64,000 nt of DNA from the NCBI GenBank assembly GCA_019636275.1, contig JAHBXY010000012.1, positions 30,448-94,447 of the forward strand, in the 5' to 3' direction. Positions 56,276 to 64,000 of this stretch are shown here, in pieces (the first letter of the stretch is position 1; each line of letters begins with the position of its first letter). The translations under genes were made by a program, and so were the position numbers. The notes under the pieces were generated by a model. It had not been told where the DNA came from. It did no database searches and saw nothing but the letters and a program-made list of their open reading frames with translations. The stretch comes from Planctomycetota bacterium (GTDB lineage Bacteria; Planctomycetota; J058).

Positions 56276-57277
56276 GTGCATCCCATCCTCATCGGCCCGA
56301 TCCACACCTTCGGCGTGATGGTGCTGCTGGGCGTGCTCGCGGGTCTGTGGTGGGTGCGGCGCGAGGCGCCGCGGCTGAAGCTCGACCCGGAGGAGGTCGC
56401 CTCGCTCGCGGTCGAGGTGTTCCTCGCCGGGCTCATCGGCTCGCGCCTGCAGTTCGTCCTGCACAACTGGGACCTCTACGCCGAGCGCGGCTGGTGGCGG
56501 GTGCTGGCCATCTGGGAGGGCGGGCTCGTGTGGTACGGCGGCTTCATCGCCGCCACCGTCGTCGCGATCTGGCGCATGCGGCACTACCGCTTCCCGATCC
56601 TGCGCACGTGCGACCTGCTGGCGCCGGCCACGATGATCGGCCTGGGGATCGGCCGCATCGGCTGCCTCATGGCGGGCGACGACCACGGGCGCATGATCCT
56701 GCTCGAGGAGCACGTGCAGCAGGTCCTGGCGACCAAGGGCCCGGCCTGGTGGGAGCTGCACAACCCCGTGGTCATGGACCACATCCCCTGGTACGCGCTC
56801 ACGTTCACCGACGAGAACGCCCTCGTGGGGCCGGGCTACCTGGGCGTGCCGCTGCTCCCCAGCCAGCCGCTCATGACGATCAAGTGCCTGACGATCGCGG
56901 GGCTCCTGATCGCCCTGCGGAGGCCCCTGATGCGCGCGCCCGGGGCCCTGGCCGCCATGCTCTTCGTGCTCTACCCGATCGGCCGCTTCCTGATCGAGTT
57001 CACCCGCGGCGACCTCGTGCGCGGCGTCTACTCGATCGGCGGCATGACGCTGTCGACGAGCCAGCTCATCAGCGTGCTCGTCCTGCCGCCGGCGCTCCTG
57101 GCGTTCGGGGTCCTCTACGTGCGTGGCCGGCGCGAGTGGGACCGCCTGGTGGCCGAGGGCAAGGACCCGCTAGCGCTCGAGGGCCAGGCTCCGGCGAAGC
57201 CTGCGCCGACCGACGAGGGCTCGAAGACCACGGCGCCGGCCGGCGAGGGCGCGGGCTCGGCGCAGGAGGCCACCTGA
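56276..57277 (+). CDS. lgt: Prolipoprotein diacylglyceryl transferase
   Basis: Predicted 333 aa from GTG 56276. Polytopic (about seven helices) with the Lgt signature GIGRIGCLMAGDDHG near 140 and the end signature YPIGRFLIEFTRGD near 240. It transfers diacylglycerol from phosphatidylglycerol to the lipobox Cys of prolipoproteins, several of which are in this window. Slightly longer than usual, with a C-terminal tail rich in Ala, Pro and Thr (about 40 residues). The DUF423 gene follows after one base. Confidence 0.92.
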   Translation: MHPILIGPIHTFGVMVLLGVLAGLWWVRREAPRLKLDPEEVASLAVEVFLAGLIGSRLQFVLHNWDLYAERGWWRVLAIWEGGLVWYGGFIAATVVAIWRMRHYRFPILRTCDLLAPATMIGLGIGRIGCLMAGDDHGRMILLEEHVQQVLATKGPAWWELHNPVVMDHIPWYALTFTDENALVGPGYLGVPLLPSQPLMTIKCLTIAGLLIALRRPLMRAPGALAAMLFVLYPIGRFLIEFTRGDLVRGVYSIGGMTLSTSQLISVLVLPPALLAFGVLYVRGRREWDRLVAEGKDPLALEGQAPAKPAPTDEGSKTTAPAGEGAGSAQEAT

Positions 57278-57278
57278 C

Positions 57279-57704
57279 GTGAGCGCGCGCGGGTGGTGGG
57301 TCACCGGCTGTCTGGTGGGCCTGCTGGCCGTGGCGCTGGGCGCGTTCGGCGCCCACGGCCTCCGGCCGCACTTCGCGGCCGTCGCCGAGCGGATCGGCGA
57401 GGCGCCGGCGAAGGTCGAGGGCTGGTACGAGGTCGGCGTGCGCTACGCCGCCTACCATGCGGTCGCCCTGCTGGCCGTCGCCTGGGCGGCCTCGCGCGCG
57501 CCCACGCGCGCGGCGACGGTCGCCGGCGTCGGCTTCGTCGCGGGCGCCGTGCTGTTCACCGGGAGCCTCGTCGTCATGGGCGTGACCGGCGCGCGGGCGC
57601 TCGGGATGATCACGCCGCTGGGCGGGCTCGGGTTCATGGTCGGCTGGGGGGCGTTGGCGCTGGCCGGTCGGGCGGCGCTGGCGCAGACGGAGGGGCGCGC
57701 GTGA
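57279..57704 (+). CDS. DUF423 membrane protein
   Basis: Predicted 141 aa from GTG 57279. Four TM helices with the DUF423 motifs GALAVALGAFGAHGL-like AVALGAFGAHGL near the N-terminus, YHAVALLAVA, LFTGSLVVMG and TPLGGLGFMVGW. Function unknown although widespread (YgdD family). It starts one base after lgt, and its TGA overlaps the GTG of the next gene. Confidence 0.9.
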   Translation: MSARGWWVTGCLVGLLAVALGAFGAHGLRPHFAAVAERIGEAPAKVEGWYEVGVRYAAYHAVALLAVAWAASRAPTRAATVAGVGFVAGAVLFTGSLVVMGVTGARALGMITPLGGLGFMVGWGALALAGRAALAQTEGRA

Positions 57705-58048
57705 CGACGAAGCTCTACTGGAAGAGCACGTGAACGGGCTGCCGCGGCGCGCGAGGTCTCGTGCGCACCCTGGCCCCGGACGTGGTCGAGCGCAACTACG
57801 CCAGGGCCCCGCTCACGCGGGACGAGGTGGAGGAGATCCTCTCGGCCGTGTCGTCGCCGGCGGAGGTGCTCAACACCCGCCACGCGGTCGCCAAGGACCG
57901 CGGCTGGAAGGCCACCCCGCCGTCGCGCGAGGACCTGGTCGCCGCGGCGCTGGTGGACAACAACCTCCTGCGTCGGCCGGTGACGCTCCGGGGTGGTCGG
58001 GCCGTCGTGGGCTCGGACGAGGGCGCCCTGCGGGCGCTGCTCGGGTGA
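57701..58048 (+). CDS. ArsC/Spx-family protein with in-frame TGA, probable selenoprotein (UxxC)
   Basis: GTG 57701 has GGAGGGG six bases upstream and overlaps the DUF423 stop. Reading on gives VTTKLYWKST, then TGA at 57731-57733, then TGCRGARGLVRTLAPD and the rest of an ArsC/Spx-type thioredoxin fold (DEVEEILSAVSSPAEVLNTR, DLVAAALVDNNLLRRPV) to TGA 58048, 115 residues if TGA is read as selenocysteine (Sec11). The TGA stands exactly where the catalytic Cys of the family stands, and Cys14 follows at CxxC spacing. A hairpin with an exposed GGTC loop lies 21 bases after the TGA (57747-57766). ArsC-type selenoproteins are known from metagenomic surveys. A nonsense mutation is the alternative. The GTG at 57761 would omit the redox motif and has no ribosome site. 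Confidence 0.75.
57747..57766 (+). promoter_or_regulatory. Candidate bacterial SECIS hairpin
   Basis: GCGCGCGA (57747-57754), loop GGTC, TCGTGCGC (57759-57766): eight pairs, one of them G-U. The loop begins 21 bases after the TGA, within the 16-37 base range usual for bacterial SECIS elements, and has G at its first two positions as expected for SelB recognition. Found by eye in GC-rich sequence, where hairpins are common. Confidence 0.6.
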
Positions 58049-58058
58049 AGGGAGGCGG

Positions 58059-58493
58059 ATGAGCCCGGACATCCCGAAGGTGCCGCGCGAGGAGCGCATG
58101 CGGATCGTGCGCCGGGCCCTCATCGGGCTGGCGATCCCGCTCGGCGTCTCGGGCGCGGCCTCGGCCGCGCTCTTCGCGACGAGCCACCCCGCCGCCGGCA
58201 TGGGCGTGGCGATCGGCGGGCTCACGGGCCTCCTGATCACCGCCACCTGGGTCTTCGGCGCCCTGTTCGCCTTCGACCGCTCGGGCGGCGCGCTCATGGG
58301 CTTCACCATGGGCCTGTGGCCCGTCCGCATCGGCCTCCTCTTCGCGGCCGCCGCCCTGGGCGCCTTCCTGGGCGTCGAGCCGATCTCCCTCGTCGTGACG
58401 CTCTTCCTCACCCACGTCGCCGGCCACGTCGTCGAGGCCACCGTCCTCGACGCCCTGGCGCGGACCATGCGGCGAGGCGGGGCGAGCGGTTGA
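58059..58493 (+). CDS. Four-helix membrane protein
   Basis: Predicted 144 aa from ATG 58059 with GGAGGCGG upstream, ten bases after the selenoprotein stop. Four helices (about 27-47, 51-72, 84-104, 112-135) and short loops. The pattern resembles AtpI-like or other small four-helix proteins, but no ATP synthase genes are nearby and the match is not convincing. Last gene of the lgt operon; its stop overlaps the -35 of the tRNA promoter. Confidence 0.7.
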   Translation: MSPDIPKVPREERMRIVRRALIGLAIPLGVSGAASAALFATSHPAAGMGVAIGGLTGLLITATWVFGALFAFDRSGGALMGFTMGLWPVRIGLLFAAAALGAFLGVEPISLVVTLFLTHVAGHVVEATVLDALARTMRRGGASG

Positions 58494-58517
58494 CCGCCGC
58501 GGGACCCGCGATAAGAT
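58490..58517 (+). promoter_or_regulatory. Promoter of the tRNA gene
   Basis: TTGACC at 58490-58495, 16 bases, TAAGAT at 58512-58517. The mature tRNA starts 11 bases later. The -35 overlaps the stop codon of the preceding gene. Confidence 0.7.
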
Positions 58518-58528
58518 CTGCCCCGTTC

Positions 58529-58602
58529 GGCGACGTAGCTCAGTCGGTTAGAGCGGCGGCTTCATAAGCCGTAGGTCGGCGGTTCAAGTCCGCCCGTCGC
58601 TA
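58529..58602 (+). tRNA. tRNA-Met (CAT), elongator type
   Basis: 74 bases with all arms: acceptor GGCGACG/CGTCGCT, D-arm GCTC/GAGC, anticodon stem GCGGC/GCCGT with loop TTCATAA, variable AGGTC and T-arm GGCGG/CCGCC with TTCAAGT. Anticodon CAT. The first pair is G-U rather than G-C and CCA is not encoded. It lacks the three G-C pairs of the initiator stem, so elongator Met is likely; tRNA-Ile(CAT) modified by TilS is a less likely alternative. Confidence 0.92.
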
Positions 58603-58608
58603 TGAGAG

Positions 58609-58643
58609 AGAAGCCCGCGAGCCAGCACGGCTTGCGGGCTTCT
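58609..58643 (+). terminator. Terminator hairpin after the tRNA
   Basis: AGAAGCCCGCGAGCC (58609-58623), loop AGCAC, GGCTTGCGGGCTTCT (58629-58643): 15 pairs with one G-U, followed by TCGCTTCC. The stem starts seven bases after the tRNA end. Confidence 0.85.
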
Positions 58644-58783
58644 TCGCTTCCGGACACAGAAAATGGCTACTCCGCGATCAGAGCTGAAAGGCTGTGGGTC
58701 GGAACGCGGGCAAGCGACCTCGAACCGGCCGTCGGGCGCGTGCCGGGGTGGAACCCGTGCGACTCCGTACGCGTGAGGAAGCC

Positions 58784-60013
58784 GTGACCCGACGTCGTGC
58801 TCGCCTCGAAGCCGTCCTTCTGACGATCTCTGCCCTCGGAAGCGCGACGCGCGCCCTGGCGGAAGACGTCACGATCGAAGGCCATGTGACCGATCGCAGC
58901 GGGGCCCCCATCACCAGCGCGACGCTCAGCGCCTGGGAGTGCAGGGACCTCCTCCTGGACGACCCACCTGGGAGCGACTTCACGACGGTCACGAGGTCGG
59001 CTGTTGACGAACGAGGCCGATACCGGCTGGTCGTGCCCGTCAAGTACGACCAGGGACTGGCCTTGGTCGTTCGCTCGAGCGGCTTCAGGCCCGGCGTGGT
59101 CTGGTTCAGCCGGCAAGACCTGGCGCGCGGGAGGCTTGAGGTGCATCCCCTCGCCCTCCGGCCCGAGCAGCCCTCCGCTCCACCCACGCACGGCGCGACC
59201 GAGTCGGTGCAGGCGCGGACGGTGAGGCTGCGCGTGGTCGATCTGGGACGGCCGGTCCAAGGCGCGCGAGTGCGAGCCGTCGGGGCGTCAGGGGGCCGCG
59301 TCGTGACCGATCAGGCTGGCTCGTGCGTGCTCTCGTTGGCGAGCGACGGAGGCGCGGCCATCGAGGTCGACGTCGGCCACGCGATCGAGGTCGACGAAGG
59401 GCAGCGAGGGTGGGCACGCGTGCACGCCACCTATCCGCTCTCGGACGCCGCCGAACAGGAGCTCGAGCTTCGACGAGACGGCGGCTGGATCTCGGGCGCG
59501 ACCAACCAATGGGAGCTGCAGGTCCCCTCGGGCACGATCATCTCGGGACGGCAGGTCACGTTCGAGAGCGCTGACGGCCGCTACCGGGCGACCATGAGCA
59601 CCGTGGAGGGGGGACGGTTCAGGCTGCCGACCACCGCCGCGGGGACGCTCCTGGTCGATCCGCTCGCCGGCGACAGAATGTGCGGGAACGACTACCGGCC
59701 GACCGTCGCCCCCGTCGTCCGCGTGCCGGTGAAGGCTGGCCTGGCTGACCTGCGCGTCATGCTCCATGACGGCGTCGTCCTCGGGCGGGTCGTCGGAGGG
59801 ACCGGCTTCGGCGTAGCGCATGCCGTGGTCATGGCTCGCCTCTCGACCGGCGAATCGCTGCGGGTCGAGTCGGGCGAGAGGGGGACCTTCGCCTTCTGGA
59901 ACCTTCCGGCCGGAGTCACTCGGATCGAGGTCACCGAACCCTTCGGAGAGGGCTCGGCGGACGTGGACGTGATCGAAGGCAGGCAGCACGAGCTCACGGT
60001 CAGGCTCAGGTAG
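58784..60013 (+). CDS. Secreted protein with carboxypeptidase-regulatory-like domains
   Basis: Predicted 409 aa from GTG 58784, which is followed by a signal peptide (AVLLTISALGSATRALA). Three or four small beta-sandwich units are visible: VTIEGHVTDRSGAPITSATLSA, GRYRLVVPVK, VVLGRVVGGTGFGVAHAVVMA and GTFAFWNLPAGVTRIEV, the layout of carboxypeptidase-regulatory-like (Cna_B-like) domains. Base usage is visibly less GC-rich than that of neighbouring genes, and the gene lies directly 3' of a tRNA and its terminator, which suggests transfer. Function unknown; probably surface or periplasmic. Confidence 0.75.
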   Translation: MTRRRARLEAVLLTISALGSATRALAEDVTIEGHVTDRSGAPITSATLSAWECRDLLLDDPPGSDFTTVTRSAVDERGRYRLVVPVKYDQGLALVVRSSGFRPGVVWFSRQDLARGRLEVHPLALRPEQPSAPPTHGATESVQARTVRLRVVDLGRPVQGARVRAVGASGGRVVTDQAGSCVLSLASDGGAAIEVDVGHAIEVDEGQRGWARVHATYPLSDAAEQELELRRDGGWISGATNQWELQVPSGTIISGRQVTFESADGRYRATMSTVEGGRFRLPTTAAGTLLVDPLAGDRMCGNDYRPTVAPVVRVPVKAGLADLRVMLHDGVVLGRVVGGTGFGVAHAVVMARLSTGESLRVESGERGTFAFWNLPAGVTRIEVTEPFGEGSADVDVIEGRQHELTVRLR

Positions 60014-60112
60014 GCTGGCGGGAGAGAGGTCACCGGAGCTCCAAGGGAGCTGCGGGGACCATGGTCTCGACGCGACGCCGTCAGCGAGGCGGTAGGCCCC
60101 GAGGCGGGCGAG

Positions 60113-60391
60113 GTGGTCGTGAGCACGGCGCAGGAGCTGATCGATCAGGGCGTCGCCAAGGGGATCGCCCAAGGTCTCGAGAGCATCCGCAGGCTCCTTC
60201 GGGGTCAACTCGAGGAGAAGTTCGGCCCCCTCCCCGCCGACGTGCAGGCGCGGCTCGCGCGCGCCTCGGCTCGCCAGCTCGAGGGCTGGGGGCGCAAGGT
60301 GCTCCGTGCCCGGAAGCTCGCCGACGTGTTCGGTCAGGCAACGCCGCGAGGGACGAAGCGGCCGGGTTCAGGCCGCGGCCGCAAGCGTTAG
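60113..60391 (+). pseudogene. C-terminal fragment of an Rpn/DUF4351-type protein, copy 1
   Basis: Predicted 92 aa from GTG 60113. The sequence (TAQELIDQGVAKG, LLRGQLEEKFGPLPADVQARL, RKVLRARKLADVF) resembles the C-terminal tail of Rpn-type recombination-promoting nucleases and DUF4351 proteins; the nuclease domain that should precede it is missing. A second copy follows at 60420. The copies are nearly identical, except for a four-residue insertion here (GIAQ region). Confidence 0.6.
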
Positions 60392-60419
60392 CGAGCTCCA
60401 GGGCGCCGTCAACGGCGAG

Positions 60420-60686
60420 GTGGTCGTGAGCACGGCGCAGGAGCTGATCGATCAGGGCGTCGCCAAGGGTCTCGAAAGCACCCGCAGGCTCCTTCGGGGT
60501 CAACTCGAGGAGAAGTTCGGGCCCCTCCCTGCCGACGTGCAGGCGCGGCTCGCGCGCGCCTCGGCTCGCCAGCTCGAGGGCTGGGGGCGCAAGGTCCTCC
60601 GTGCCCGCAAGCTCGCCGACGTGTTCGGCCAGGCGACGCCGCGAGGCACGAAGCGGCCGGGCTCGGGCCGCGGCCGCAAGCGGTAG
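60420..60686 (+). pseudogene. C-terminal fragment of an Rpn/DUF4351-type protein, copy 2
   Basis: Predicted 88 aa from GTG 60420, almost identical to the fragment at 60113-60391 apart from the missing four residues (GVAKGLES here, GVAKGIAQGLES there). Both end TPRGTKRPGSGRGRKR. The 29-base spacer carries a partial repeat of the region upstream of copy 1. A tandem duplication of an already truncated gene is the simplest explanation. Confidence 0.6.
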
Positions 60687-60701
60687 GTCCCGCGCCACTC
60701 A

Positions 60702-60876
60702 GTGTCTCGCCGGCGAGCCTGGTGGCGAGCCTCGATCGTGAGCAGCACGTGAGGCGAGGCCGCGGAGGCTGAGGCGAGGCGGCGCGCGCGCGGGCGACGT
60801 CGTATCGGCATACTTCTAGCCCGCGCGCGCGCCGCCCCGCCCAGCATCCGCGGCCGCAGCCGTCGGGCACACCTCA
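60702..60876 (-). repeat. Repeat family A, copy 5
   Basis: On the minus strand starts TGAGGTGTGCCCGACGGC at 60876, the TGA being the pyrC stop, and ends near TCGCCGGCGAGACAC. It keeps the two GC-rich arms (GGGGCGGCGCGCGCGCGGGCT and CGCGCGCGCGCCGCC) and is more diverged than copies 1 and 2. Confidence 0.75.
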
Positions 60877-62172
60877 GGTGTCCTCGGCGGCACGGTCGTA
60901 GACGACGCGGCCGCCGACGACGGTCCACATGGCGCGGCCGCGCACCTGCCAGCCGACGAAGGGGCAGTTGCTCGAGCGCGAGCGGAAGCGGGGCTCGATC
61001 GTGTAGGGCGTCTCGAGGTCGAGGACCGCCACGTCGGCGGGCGCGCCCGGCGCGAGCGTCCCGGCGGGGAGGCCCAGGATGCGGGCGGGCCCGGTCGAGA
61101 GGAGCTCGATCAGGCGGGCGACCTTCATGCCGCGCTCGACCAGGAGCTTGGTCACCGAGACCGGCACCATGGTCTCGAGGCCGATGACGCCGTTGGGCGC
61201 GTCCTGGAACTCGACCTCCTTCTTCTCCCGCGAGTGCGGCGCGTGATCGGAGGCGATCGCGTCGATCGTGCCGTCGAGGAGGCCCTCGACCAGCGCCTCG
61301 AGGTCCTGCTGCGTGCGCAGCGGCGGGTTCATCTTGAAGTTCGGGTCGAAGCTGCACACCGCGTGGTCGGTGAGCGAGAAGTGGTGCGGGCAGGCCTCGC
61401 AGGTGACCTTGAGCCCGCGCCGCTTGGCCTGCCGCACGAGGTCCACCGACCCGGCGGTCGAGCAGTGGGCGATGTGCAGCCGCCCGCCCGTGATGCTCGC
61501 CAACGTGATGTCGCGGGCGACCATGACCTCCTCGGAGGCGGCCGACTTGCCCGAGAGGCCGAGCATGAGCGACACGAGCCCGGCGTGCATGGCGCCGTTC
61601 TTGGCCAGGTCGGGGTCCTCGGCGTGCTGGATGACGACGCGCCCGAGCATCTTGGCGTAGAGGAGCGCGCAGCGCATGACCTCGGCCGAGCGGACGGGGT
61701 CGCCGTCGTCGGAGAAGGCCACGGCCCCGCCGCGGACGAGGCCGTCCATCTCGGAGAGCGCCTCGCCCTTGCGCTCGCGCGTCACGGCGCCGATCGGGTA
61801 GATGCGCGCCTTCCCGGCGCGCTTGCCCTGCAGCACCTGGAACTCGGCGTCCGCCTGGTCGTCGACGGCGGGCTCCGTGTTGGGCATGACGGCCACGCTG
61901 GTGAAGCCGCCGCGCACGGCGGCGGCCGAGCCCGTGGCGATCGTCTCGTCGGCCTCGCGCCCCGGCTCGCGGAAGTGGACGTGCATGTCGACGAGGCCCG
62001 GCGCGACGACCATGCCGCTGGCGTCGAGGACGCGGTCGTAGCGCCCCTCGCGCAGCAGGTTCGGGGCGACGGCGCGCACCTTGCCGTCCTCGATCAGGAC
62101 GTCGAGCGCGCCGTCGACGCCGCGCGCCGGGTCGACCACGCGCCCGTGCGCGATCAGCAGCGTCTCGCTCAC
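60874..62172 (-). CDS. pyrC: Dihydroorotase
   Basis: Predicted 432 aa from GTG 62172. Third step of pyrimidine synthesis. Class I dihydroorotase with metal ligands His64 and His66 ([10 protein letters not shown]), the [16 protein letters not shown]is segment, and the SDHAPH(S)-type active site [12 protein letters not shown]. Last gene of the pyrR-pyrB-pyrC operon; start overlaps the pyrB stop by four bases. Stop overlaps repeat A. Confidence 0.95.
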   Translation of the reverse strand: MSETLLIAHGRVVDPARGVDGALDVLIEDGKVRAVAPNLLREGRYDRVLDASGMVVAPGLVDMHVHFREPGREADETIATGSAAAVRGGFTSVAVMPNTEPAVDDQADAEFQVLQGKRAGKARIYPIGAVTRERKGEALSEMDGLVRGGAVAFSDDGDPVRSAEVMRCALLYAKMLGRVVIQHAEDPDLAKNGAMHAGLVSLMLGLSGKSAASEEVMVARDITLASITGGRLHIAHCSTAGSVDLVRQAKRRGLKVTCEACPHHFSLTDHAVCSFDPNFKMNPPLRTQQDLEALVEGLLDGTIDAIASDHAPHSREKKEVEFQDAPNGVIGLETMVPVSVTKLLVERGMKVARLIELLSTGPARILGLPAGTLAPGAPADVAVLDLETPYTIEPRFRSRSSNCPFVGWQVRGRAMWTVVGGRVVYDRAAEDT

Positions 62173-63167
62173 GCGCCCTCCTCCGCCGCCTCGGACTTCG
62201 ACCGCGCCAGCGAGCAGAGGAACAGCGCGGCCATGCGCACGGCCAGCCCCGCCGAGACCTGCTGGAGGATGACGCTGTTCGGTCCGTCGGCGACCTCGGG
62301 CGCGATCTCGACCCCGCGGTTGAGCGGGCCCGGGTGCATGATCACGACGTCCTTCCTGGCCCGCTCGAGGCGGCGCTGGGTCAGGCCGAACAGGCGCGAG
62401 TACTCCTCGACCGAGGGGAAGTTCAGCCCCCCGCCGCCCCGCTCGCGCTGGATGCGCAGCATGTTGAGCACGTCGACCTCGGGGAGCACGGCGTCGAGGT
62501 CGTGGCAGACGCTCACCCCGAGCTGCGTGAACGCGGCCGGGACGAGCGTCGGCGGGCCGACGACGGTGACCTTCGCGCCCAGCTTCTGCAGGGCCCAGAT
62601 GTTCGAGCGCGCGACGCGGCTGTGGCCGATGTCGCCGACGATCGCCACGTGCAGCCCCTCGAGCCGCCCCAGCCGCTCGCGGATCGTGTAGCAGTCGAGC
62701 AGCGCCTGCGTCGGGTGCTCGTGCGACCCGTCGCCGGCGTTGATCACCGACGCCTGCAGGTGCCGGGCCAGCACGGCGGCCGCGCCCGGGGCCGCGTGGC
62801 GGACGACGAACAGGTCGACCCCCATGGCCTCGATGTTCCGCGCCGTGTCGACGAGCGTCTCGCCCTTCGACGTCGACGAGCCCTCCTTGCCGAAGTCGAG
62901 GACGTCGGCCGAGAGCCGCTGCGCGGCGAGCGAGAAGGACAGCCGCGTGCGCGTGGACGGCTCGAAGAACAGGTTCACGACCACGCGCCCGCGCAGGGTG
63001 GGCACCTTGCGGATCGAGCGGGTGGAGATCTCCGCGAAGCCCTTGGCGGTGTCGAGGAGCGCGAGGAGCTCCTCCCGGGTCAGCTCGCGCAGGCCCAGCA
63101 GGTCCTTGCGCGTCCAGGCGACGTGCGGCCGGTCCTCGCGGGCGGCCGCCGGGGCGGAGGCGGTCAC
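62169..63167 (-). CDS. pyrB: Aspartate carbamoyltransferase, catalytic chain
   Basis: Predicted 332 aa from GTG 63167. Catalyses carbamoyl-phosphate plus aspartate to carbamoyl-aspartate. Carbamoyl-phosphate loop [12 protein letters not shown] (Ser71, Thr72, Arg73, Thr74, Arg75) and HPTQALLD are intact. No pyrI is seen. It starts directly after the pyrR stop (zero-base gap). Confidence 0.96.
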   Translation of the reverse strand: MTASAPAAAREDRPHVAWTRKDLLGLRELTREELLALLDTAKGFAEISTRSIRKVPTLRGRVVVNLFFEPSTRTRLSFSLAAQRLSADVLDFGKEGSSTSKGETLVDTARNIEAMGVDLFVVRHAAPGAAAVLARHLQASVINAGDGSHEHPTQALLDCYTIRERLGRLEGLHVAIVGDIGHSRVARSNIWALQKLGAKVTVVGPPTLVPAAFTQLGVSVCHDLDAVLPEVDVLNMLRIQRERGGGGLNFPSVEEYSRLFGLTQRRLERARKDVVIMHPGPLNRGVEIAPEVADGPNSVILQQVSAGLAVRMAALFLCSLARSKSEAAEEGA

Positions 63168-63725
63168 CTACTTGACCTTCTCCTCCGTCGTGAGGACCTC
63201 GACGAAGTCCTCGCCGTCGATCTCGGCGAGGTGGACCTTGATCACCTGGTTCAGCGTCGTGTCCACGCGCTCGGCCACGTAGTTGGCCTCGACCGGCAGC
63301 TCGCGGAACCCGCGGTCGACGAGCACCGCCAGCTCGATCCGCGCCGGCCGGCCGATCGCCAGGAGCGCGTCCATCGCCGCGCGCACGGTGCGCCCGGTGA
63401 ACAGCACGTCGTCGCAGAGCACGACGCGCAGGCCCTCGACGGGGTAGTCGATCTCGGTCTTCGAGACGACCGGCTGCGCGGCGACGAGCGTCAGGTCGTC
63501 GCGGTAGAGCGTGATGTCGAGCGCGCCCGTGCGCGGGGTCTGGCCCTCGAGCTCCTTGATCCGCTCGGCCACGCGCTCGGCGATGGGCACGCCGCGCCGC
63601 CGGATGCCGATGATCGCCAGGTCGTCGAGGCTGCGGCTCTTCTTGAGGATGTCCCGGGCGAGCCGGTCCATGCAGGCGTCGACGGCCTTCTTGTCCAGGA
63701 TCCTGCGCCCCGCGGCCACGTGCAC
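63168..63725 (-). CDS. pyrR: Bifunctional pyr operon regulator / uracil phosphoribosyltransferase
   Basis: Predicted 185 aa from GTG 63725. PRTase fold with the PRPP loop VLCDDVLFTGRTVRAAMDAL and conserved RGVPIAERV. In Gram-positive bacteria PyrR is an RNA-binding attenuator of the pyr operon; in others it may act mainly as UPRTase. First gene of pyrR-pyrB-pyrC. Two overlapping hairpins lie just upstream (63732-63773). Confidence 0.93.
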   Translation of the reverse strand: MHVAAGRRILDKKAVDACMDRLARDILKKSRSLDDLAIIGIRRRGVPIAERVAERIKELEGQTPRTGALDITLYRDDLTLVAAQPVVSKTEIDYPVEGLRVVLCDDVLFTGRTVRAAMDALLAIGRPARIELAVLVDRGFRELPVEANYVAERVDTTLNQVIKVHLAEIDGEDFVEVLTTEEKVK

Positions 63726-63731
63726 CCCCCT

Positions 63732-63773
63732 CGGGCGCGATGCGCGCCCGCCGAACCTTACGGCACGGCGGGC
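63732..63773 (-). promoter_or_regulatory. Alternative hairpins in the pyrR leader
   Basis: Hairpin 1 (nearer the gene): CGGGCGCG (63732-63739) with CGCGCCCG (63743-63750), loop three bases. Hairpin 2: GCCCGCCG (63746-63753) with CGGCGGGC (63766-63773). They share 63746-63750, so only one can form, the layout of an attenuator. Typical PyrR-binding loop sequence is not obvious, and there is no T-run. Confidence 0.4.
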
Positions 63774-63796
63774 GCCCGGTCCAGACGCTCTCCGCT

Positions 63797-64000
63797 TCAG
63801 CCGGCCAGCGCGCCGAGGCAGGCGCGGGCGCGCGCGAGGTCGCCCCGGGCGAAGGCGCGCGCGGCGCCGGCGGCCAGGCCCTGCTGCCGCGGCGTGAAGA
63901 GCACCGGCGCGTCGTCGGCCAGGGGCGGGCCGGCGAGCGCCGCGCGCAGGCGCGCCAGCAGGGCTTCGAGCCCCTCGCCGGTCTTCACTGACACGAGCGC
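63797..64000 (-). CDS. MnmE-like tRNA-modification GTPase, C-terminal part (5' end outside window)
   Basis: About 67 residues from the window edge to a stop at 63797. It begins LVSVKTGEGLEALLARL, which looks like the G5 motif and following helix of a translation/modification GTPase, and ends with PRQQGLAAGAARAFARGDLARA, the last helix of MnmE-like proteins. The C-terminal FC(I/L)GK Cys motif of MnmE is missing; the frame ends LGALAG. Assignment is limited by the short length. Confidence 0.5.
   Translation of the reverse strand, partial: ALVSVKTGEGLEALLARLRAALAGPPLADDAPVLFTPRQQGLAAGAARAFARGDLARARACLGALAG

Noticed and set aside
57761..58048. ArsC-like gene starting at GTG 57761 without the TGA
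   Set aside because: It would lack the redox motif and a ribosome site, whereas 57701 has a strong one and an overlap with the upstream stop.

Overview
The window is a stretch of very GC-rich chromosome (most third codon positions are G or C, and GTG starts are common) from a diderm bacterium. Signal peptides, lipoboxes (at least four lipoproteins), a lipoprotein diacylglyceryltransferase and an RND efflux pump imply an outer membrane. Several Ser/Thr kinases with TPR or formylglycine-generating-enzyme-type C-termini, a secreted protein with a pilin-like segment, von Willebrand (VWA) proteins and PQQ-propeller proteins suggest Planctomycetota. That is an inference from gene content; Myxococcota or Acidobacteriota are not excluded.

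Layout. 1-10.8 kb: the end of a universal stress protein, an amidase, SDR and PAC2-type genes, and a large kinase with C-terminal TPRs. 11.05-13.2 kb: a group IIC-like intron inserted just after a perfect hairpin, with its reverse transcriptase broken by one missing base. 13.3-19.3 kb: an FHA protein and the fatty-acid cluster rpmF-fabH-fabD-fabG-acpP-fabF, read leftwards from a clear sigma70-type promoter. 19.3-29.2 kb: surE, a VanZ-like gene, an APH-like kinase, unknowns, an SDR with an SDR remnant nearby, a kinase-FGE fusion and pyrD. 29.3-42.8 kb: a PQQ-propeller protein, unknowns, a third kinase, a pair of VWA proteins, and a PspA-family gene with two small partners. 43-48.8 kb: a broken HEAT-repeat gene and an RND pump with its adaptor. 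49-56.2 kb: a kelch lipoprotein, an ExbB/MotA-like protein, a DUF2149 protein and a membrane-anchored CobN-like protein, probably one metal or tetrapyrrole-related envelope system. 56.3-58.6 kb: lgt, DUF423, an ArsC/Spx-like gene with an in-frame TGA that looks like selenocysteine, a membrane protein and tRNA-Met. 58.8-60.7 kb: an islet of different character holding a secreted protein and duplicated DUF4351-type fragments. 60.9-64 kb: pyrR-pyrB-pyrC and the end of an mnmE-like gene.

Two families of structured repeats (A and B) are scattered through the window. In most copies the first bases of the repeat are also the stop codon of the gene before it. The most interesting signals are the candidate selenoprotein with its SECIS-like hairpin, the CobN/ExbB/DUF2149/kelch module (with an inverted-repeat element lodged inside it), and the stop-codon-associated repeats. 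Several genes are broken by apparent single-base losses, always of the same sign, which may be real decay or indel errors in the assembly.
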